Assembly (NCBI GenBank): GCA_937934295.1
Contig: CALHAI010000009.1
Span: 47,994 to 111,993, forward strand
Direction of reading: 5' to 3'
Source of the DNA: an uncultured Blastocatellia bacterium
GTDB taxonomy: Bacteria; Acidobacteriota; Blastocatellia; HR10
Length of the DNA stretch: 64,000 nucleotides
This document shows, piece by piece, positions 59,353-64,000 of this stretch (position 1 is its first letter; each line of letters starts with the position of its first letter). A program made the translations under genes and the position numbers. The notes beneath the pieces were generated by a model. That model was not told the DNA's origin. It saw only the letters and a program-made list of their open reading frames with translations, and made no database searches.

Positions 59353-61068
59353 ATGAAGATGCCGATGGCGCTCAGAACAGTCGCGCTCGGGCTCGCGTTG
59401 ACCGAGATGTTCATTCCACGGGCTTCCAGTGGCATCGGGTTTCAAGCCGCTGCTGCTGTAAACGTCGTCAGCCACCGGTACGTGATCCCCGGATATGACG
59501 AACCGAATACGCCCCCCAATGTGCCTGTCTCGGACGCACTTCGAGCCGCGCTCACCGATCTCGCCGTCATTCGCGATGGAGAGGTGAATTTGAACCAAAC
59601 TGGCTACGTGCGCTTCTTCGATGGGAATCGCGCGCGCCCTCCGGAAACGATCGTGATTCTTGTGCCAGGACCAATTGGCGGAGCGAATGCTTTCCGATTC
59701 CTGGCGACGGAGATCGTGCGCCGCTCCGGCGGAGCGATCGAGGTCTGGGCGCTTGATCGGCGTGCGAACTTGCTCGAGGACCTTCTCCCACTTTGGCGCG
59801 CGGAACAGATGGGAACGGCCGGGGCGGCTCTCGAAGCGCTCGCGCATATCACCGAGCACCCTGATGGGCGCGGCGGTTACATTGCCAATCATGCTGAAGA
59901 AGTTGGCCGCTTCATGAGCGAATGGGGATTAGATGTGCACGTCCGCGATGTGAAAGCCGTTGTGGAAGAAGCGCGAAAGATCGCGGGCGCGCGCATCTTC
60001 CTGGGTGGCCATTCGCTTGGCGCGATCCTCGCCGAGGCGTTCGCCGCCTACGATTTCGAGGGCATCCCGGGTTACCGCCTCATTCACGGTGTGATCCTGC
60101 TCGATGGCACGGGGATTCCCAACATGAACCCACTCATCAGCGACGAGCAATATCTCGCCGGCCTCAATGCCCTGCGCTCGCCAGCGCAGCCAGAGGACGC
60201 GCCGTTCGCGCTTCGTCCCTTCGGCCCCTATCACTTCCAGTTTTTGGAGATCGCCGCGCTCTTGGCCCTCGTGGATCCCGATGGGCCTTCCCCCCTTGAT
60301 CGGTACGCGCCCGAGTTGATCGCCGTGCCGATGACGAACGCCGCGGTCTTGGGCGTGATCCTCGATGACGAATTTCAACACCAACCGCTGGCCCGCTTCT
60401 CGATCGGTTTCCTCCGCATCCCCCCTGACCACCCGCTTGCATCTGTTGCCACTCGAAGCCGCGATCCATCCCTCCTGAACCCCAACGGTCTCTATGCCCC
60501 GAAAGACTTGGGAGAGGGGCGACAGCAATGGGCCTCCGTCTCAAACCTTCACAGTCTGGATCCCACATTCATTCATGGGCCCGAGCCATCGGACCTCTCC
60601 CGAGTCGCGCGCCTTCTGCTGACGGGAAGCGGGCGCGGTTCTTCGGATGATGCTCTCGCACGAGAGCTGTTCCCGGACGCCCCGGAGGCCAATTTCCTCG
60701 AATGGTACTTCCCGCAGCGATTGCTACTGGATCTGCTCCGGTTCTCCGACCTGGACGCGACGCGTCTTTCCCCAGCCATCACTGCCGCGCTCACCGCACG
60801 TGGCGGTCGCGTCCCGATGCTCACAGAAAATCGGCGGATGGACCTGCCGGTGCTCGCCATTCAAGCCCGGCAAGGTCTCTTCCCACCCCTGGCCGGCTCC
60901 CTCCCTTTCACCCGCTATAAGAACAGCACGCGCGCATTGCACTTCACCTACAGCCTCCTGCCCAACTCGGCTCATGGTGACCTCCTGACTGGGACCGATC
61001 AGGACGCGCGAGGGCGAACGGTCGCCGACCTTATTGTGAGCTTCGCGATCGGAAACCGGCTTCGATGA
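59353..61068 (+). CDS. secreted alpha/beta-hydrolase
   Basis: 571 residues with an N-terminal hydrophobic signal (RTVALGLALTEMFIPRASSG). The hydrolase fold is seen as TIVILVPGPIGGANAFRFLA (oxyanion region) and the nucleophile elbow in IFLGGHSLGAILAEAFAAYD (GHSLG). A C-terminal histidine candidate lies in LPNSAHGDLLTGTD. It is larger than a minimal hydrolase, with a long inserted cap region. Substrate unknown; lipase/esterase or peptidase both possible. GGAGGAGG precedes the ATG. Confidence 0.82.
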   Translation: MKMPMALRTVALGLALTEMFIPRASSGIGFQAAAAVNVVSHRYVIPGYDEPNTPPNVPVSDALRAALTDLAVIRDGEVNLNQTGYVRFFDGNRARPPETIVILVPGPIGGANAFRFLATEIVRRSGGAIEVWALDRRANLLEDLLPLWRAEQMGTAGAALEALAHITEHPDGRGGYIANHAEEVGRFMSEWGLDVHVRDVKAVVEEARKIAGARIFLGGHSLGAILAEAFAAYDFEGIPGYRLIHGVILLDGTGIPNMNPLISDEQYLAGLNALRSPAQPEDAPFALRPFGPYHFQFLEIAALLALVDPDGPSPLDRYAPELIAVPMTNAAVLGVILDDEFQHQPLARFSIGFLRIPPDHPLASVATRSRDPSLLNPNGLYAPKDLGEGRQQWASVSNLHSLDPTFIHGPEPSDLSRVARLLLTGSGRGSSDDALARELFPDAPEANFLEWYFPQRLLLDLLRFSDLDATRLSPAITAALTARGGRVPMLTENRRMDLPVLAIQARQGLFPPLAGSLPFTRYKNSTRALHFTYSLLPNSAHGDLLTGTDQDARGRTVADLIVSFAIGNRLR

Positions 61069-61429
61069 TTCGAGCTTGCGAAGAGGAAAATCCCAAGAGT
61101 TCCGAAGAGATGATCGTCCATGGAGGCCCCGGCCATTTCTCAAGTCACGCCGAAACCTGTCAGGATGCGCGTGAGCGTTCGGGCAATAGAGCAGCGCAGC
61201 TACGATCCAGCAGGATCATGCGTACGTCTCAACAGGTAATGGTTCTCCAAGCTCAACTCCTCACTTGACTTCGCACGCTTAATCGGTATCTGAGAGTGAA
61301 ACGTTCTTTCTGGACGGGGTCCGTGATCTGAGCTTCTCGATGCAAGCCAAGCTCCTGAACGCGCTGAAAAACGATTCCGGCGCGTGGGCGGCATCGTCGA
61401 GATTGACGCGGATGTGCCGGTGACGCCGC
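61069..61429. other. gap without recognisable gene
   Basis: No gene with a recognised family, ribosome-binding site or RNA structure was found here. Short open frames on both strands do not resemble known proteins. Together with the next entry it looks like decayed sequence. Confidence 0.5.
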
Positions 61430-61640
61430 CACCCATTTCATTTTGGATGGCGGACAACGTCATCCCGCTGCGACCGAGGGCTAAAAACCCGATGACCCGC
61501 AGCGGAACAGTGAGGAGCACGAAAACGACCACGGAGAACCCGGTGGCCAACGTCTTATCAACCCCAAAGGGCGTCAGACCGACAACGCAAAAGAATTGAT
61601 AGGTCCCCACATTTCGAGCTGTTGTCGAAAACAACTTAGG
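61430..61640 (-). pseudogene. fragment of a UPF0104/YbhN flippase-like gene
   Basis: Minus-strand frame encoding about 65 residues that resemble only the last two helices of PF03706 flippase-like proteins: NVGTYQFFCVVGLTPFGVDK, then ATGFSVVVFVLLTVPLRVIG and FLALGRSGMTLSAI. The other six or so helices are missing on the 5' side and no start signal is present, so this is a truncated remnant. Past this region the frame is low-complexity and unlike any family. Confidence 0.6.
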
Positions 61641-61791
61641 TGCGCTTCAGCTTGTGGTCGCTGTTGGACTGGGCAATCCTGAAGCGGTGAAGCAGGCTCC
61701 CATGAGCGGGCTGGGTATAGCCTTTCTTTTAAAGTTCGCGGTGGAATCGGAAGTAAAAGCGAAAACTCTGGCGGCTCGAAGGTCAAAAACC

Positions 61792-62832
61792 TCAACACCA
61801 CTCATCAACGGAAAATCGTTCACCGTAATCGGCCCTACTTTGAACACAGCAGAGAGGGAAGTGTTCGACAAGTCGCTTCCCCGTCCATGCCAAACTCAGC
61901 ATCACTGGAACCTCGATGAGCGGCCCGATGACTGTGGAGACGGCCACCATCGGTGATGCGGCAAAGGCCGTCAGGGCGAGCGCAATGGATAGCTCAAAAT
62001 TTCGCCCGGTCACATGGAAGCCAACGGTCACGGATTTGTCCATCGGGAGTTTCGCCAGGAAGCAAGCAGATAGGGTGCCAACAAGGAATAGAGTAGAAAA
62101 GAACAGCACCAGTGGCAAAAGCATATAAGTGATCAGTTCGGGTTCGTTCAGGATCACTTCGCCTTTAAGGGCAAACATCACCACCAACGTCGCCAACAGT
62201 GCCGCAAGTTGTATCTTCCCAAGGACGGGTGTAAGCCGCTCCTTGAACCACCGTTCCCCTTTTGCCCCCAGCGCCAGGTGCCGTGTCAAATAAGCGACAA
62301 TAAGAGGCAGGCCCAGATACAGGAATGTGCTCTCTAAGATAAGTTGGCTGGGAAGTGGCACCCTCACTCCAACGAGCAGATAAATCCACACCGGGACGGA
62401 AACAATCTGTATGAGACTGTTCCAGGCCATAAGGCTCACAGAGAGCGCATTATCTGCTCCGCCGAGGTCTGCCCACACGAGCACCATCCCGATGCACGGA
62501 GCTATTCCCAGTAAGATCAAGCCCGTCCACAGATCAGGATAGCTGCGCAAGAACAACCACCCGAATGAGAAGAGCAACAGGGGGTTGATCAGGTAGTTGA
62601 AGGTGATGGACAGGAGCGCTGGACGGCCTTCGAGCGCCGAGTGGCGCAGGGCATCAAACGGCACTCTAGTCACTGTCGGATAGATCATCAGAAATAAACC
62701 CAACGGAATAAACGGTTCCAGCGTTTGTCCGACCTCAGGCGCTGCCTTGCCCAATATCAGTCCTATGCCCATGCAGAGCAGGATCAGCACCGGAAATATC
62801 TTGTCCAGAAGGCGAAGCCGCGCAGCAGCCAT
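61792..62832 (-). CDS. acr3: ACR3-family arsenite efflux transporter
   Basis: 346 residues with about ten membrane helices. ACR3 features: FIPLGLFLMIYPTVTRVPFD, NYLINPLLLFSFGWLFL, the conserved essential-cysteine region LGIAPCIGMVLVWADLGGAD, WNSLIQIVSVPVWIYLL, and GFHVTGRNFELSIALALTAF. It exports As(III). ATG 62832 matches the normal family start; a longer frame overlaps the upstream gene and is unlikely. The ribosome-binding site is weak. It follows the MtrA-like gene by 29 bases; no arsR or arsC is in the window. Confidence 0.93.
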   Translation of the reverse strand: MAAARLRLLDKIFPVLILLCMGIGLILGKAAPEVGQTLEPFIPLGLFLMIYPTVTRVPFDALRHSALEGRPALLSITFNYLINPLLLFSFGWLFLRSYPDLWTGLILLGIAPCIGMVLVWADLGGADNALSVSLMAWNSLIQIVSVPVWIYLLVGVRVPLPSQLILESTFLYLGLPLIVAYLTRHLALGAKGERWFKERLTPVLGKIQLAALLATLVVMFALKGEVILNEPELITYMLLPLVLFFSTLFLVGTLSACFLAKLPMDKSVTVGFHVTGRNFELSIALALTAFAASPMVAVSTVIGPLIEVPVMLSLAWTGKRLVEHFPLCCVQSRADYGERFSVDEWC

Positions 62833-62861
62833 GGTTCTTTCGTTGGTATGTCCTTTACCTT

Positions 62862-63977
62862 TTAGGGGCCATCTTGGATATATTTGAACCCAAGCTTCAA
62901 GCTTAACTCTGCACGCTCCAACTCTCTTCCTAAATAAGCAGCATGAGAGAGCTCGGTCACCCAACCGTTTTCGATCATCGTCCAGGAGATACTTCTAGCA
63001 TTCTTGCCTTCGATGACTCTTAAGAGCTGGTTGTCGTAGGAGTAATGCTCCACCGTAATGATCCCCCTCTCTCGTTGCGGAATGATCACGAAATAGCCGG
63101 CCTTATCCATCTCAACCTTTGTTGGTTCCTCCGCCAGAATGACCGGCAGCGTGGAAACCTGAACCGGAGTGGTTTCTTCAGCGGACTCCACACAGTTACA
63201 GGATGGGCTGAGACTCTGTGAGAGCTCCTTGAGCGTCTCGACGATGATCTTCACATCTTCACATCCGATCAGGTCTACAACCCGGACCTGTTTCCGAAAG
63301 GCGCTCACCTCTTCTCGAGTCACATTTCTGAGGATCGGGCGCTTGGCCGGAGAACCGATCACTCTCATGCCCTCATCAACACCATGTTCCCAAAGAGCCA
63401 GAAATGTCCTCCCCGGCTGATGACCCTTCGGATCTTTTCCTGCCAAGAGAAGAAGGCGAATGCTCGGATTGGTGATCGTGTTCTTGATGACCTTCTCGAT
63501 GCCGATGTTTTCTGTCTCCGTCTTCCCGACAATACATAGTTCTTTCGGTCTCAGATTGGCGAGTGTCTCAGCGAGTCCCACGCTGGCTAGGGTTGAGACG
63601 GCCACTGGACAACTCTGACCATCACAGAGGACAAAATACTCTCCTGGCACCGGCGGCCACGTGTTCTCTTTCACGTCAAAGGCGCAACATAGCGGTTGAG
63701 CTTCTGCGGCTTCAGGGTAAGCTTGATGAAATAGGTTCATCGCCACCGCCGAGAAGCAGTATTCGCACCCCAGGCACGCATACCTGGTCGGTTCCATTTG
63801 CTTCCGCCAAGCTTCTATCTGGTTCAGCAACTCCGCAGACGCTTCTCTGATCGAGGAAAGAGACGCCCCGATATTCTCCAGCGTTTCCTTCATGCATCCA
63901 CACTGACGGCATTTGGTCAGGTCCATCCCCGCTTGGAGTTCGGCTCGGATTTTCTCAATCGGCTTCGGACCCGTCAT
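62862..63977 (-). CDS. Cys-rich MtrA-like / DUF4346 protein next to arsenite pump
   Basis: 371 residues. N-terminal Cys motifs (KCRQCGCMKETLENIG; ACLGCEYCFSA; PLCCAFD; CDGQSCPVAV), then a region resembling tetrahydromethanopterin S-methyltransferase subunit A, a corrinoid protein: ELCIVGKTETENIGIEKVI, LLLLAGKDPKGHQPGRTFLA, GMRVIGSPAKRPILRNV and VRVVDLIGCEDVKIIVE. The C-terminus is DUF4346-like (AGYFVIIPQRERGIITVEHY; NGWVTELSHAAYLGRELERA). AAAGGAG precedes the ATG. MtrA binds a corrinoid in methanogens; whether this protein does is unknown. Co-transcription with acr3 suggests a role in arsenic handling. Confidence 0.75.
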   Translation of the reverse strand: MTGPKPIEKIRAELQAGMDLTKCRQCGCMKETLENIGASLSSIREASAELLNQIEAWRKQMEPTRYACLGCEYCFSAVAMNLFHQAYPEAAEAQPLCCAFDVKENTWPPVPGEYFVLCDGQSCPVAVSTLASVGLAETLANLRPKELCIVGKTETENIGIEKVIKNTITNPSIRLLLLAGKDPKGHQPGRTFLALWEHGVDEGMRVIGSPAKRPILRNVTREEVSAFRKQVRVVDLIGCEDVKIIVETLKELSQSLSPSCNCVESAEETTPVQVSTLPVILAEEPTKVEMDKAGYFVIIPQRERGIITVEHYSYDNQLLRVIEGKNARSISWTMIENGWVTELSHAAYLGRELERAELSLKLGFKYIQDGP

Positions 63978-64000
63978 GCTCTTTTGGCTCCTTTGCTTGG

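Noticed and set aside
61654..61956. Plus-strand frame of 100 codons overlapping the end of acr3
   Set aside because: No ribosome-binding site, no family, and the second half is antisense to acr3.

Overview
This is a GC-rich bacterial chromosomal window that reads like a Gram-negative, Acidobacteriota-type genome. The basis is family content: two large Oar-type TonB-dependent receptors with an N-terminal carboxypeptidase-regulatory-like fold, BamA and the LolCD lipoprotein machinery (so an outer membrane), a Ser/Thr kinase with PEGA domains, an RND pump, and a complete tail of coenzyme F420 biosynthesis. The taxonomic call is inference. No rRNA, tRNA, CRISPR array or intact mobile element was seen.

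Layout. 0.26-11.1 kb: a putative glycan-use locus made of a membrane-spanning regulator with a solute-binding domain outside and a winged-helix-like domain inside, a small secreted protein, a TonB receptor, a GH3 beta-glucosidase and a GH144-like (PF10091) glycosidase. The GH3/GH144 pair suggests beta-1,2-glucan or a related beta-glucan. 11.3-17.6 kb: a secreted metallo-beta-lactamase/OB-fold protein, a secreted propeller-like protein and a second Oar-type receptor. 17.7-24.3 kb: nadK, a DUF1460 protein, a minus-strand run sucD-ndk-DUF2905-dehydrogenase-glycosyltransferase, and an M48 protease. 24.3-28.6 kb: an O-antigen-ligase/TPR protein convergent with a Ser/Thr kinase. 28.7-29.5 kb: decayed Uma2 sequence. 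29.5-32.6 kb: the F420 operon cofD-cofC-cofE-npdG. 32.65-37.7 kb: TetR-adaptor-RND operon with a palindromic operator. 37.9-40.6 kb: an HExxH protein, a flippase-like membrane protein and an isoprenylcysteine methyltransferase-like protein. 40.6-49.4 kb: minus-strand glgC, lolC, lolD, clpC, bamA with a clear terminator after clpC. 49.6-53.7 kb: ferritin-like protein, CoA-disulfide-reductase-like flavoprotein, SDR, TnpB remnant, lipA. 53.7-55.3 kb: FG-GAP protein and an unlisted 57-aa membrane peptide gene. 55.6-58.4 kb: a small Cys/His protein plus a His-rich TonB receptor, probably metal uptake. 58.6-61.1 kb: HNH nuclease and secreted alpha/beta hydrolase. 61.4-64 kb: a flippase fragment, then an MtrA-like/DUF4346 protein upstream of an ACR3 arsenite pump.

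Themes. Several genes have good promoter hexamers placed so close to the start codon that the mRNA would be leaderless or nearly so (9804, 11283, 18610, 55592, 59184). The locus with the best claim to novelty is the first 11 kb, where an apparent one-piece transmembrane sugar sensor/transcription factor heads a TonB receptor and two glycosidases. The second is the corrinoid-methyltransferase-like protein paired with an arsenite exporter at the right end.
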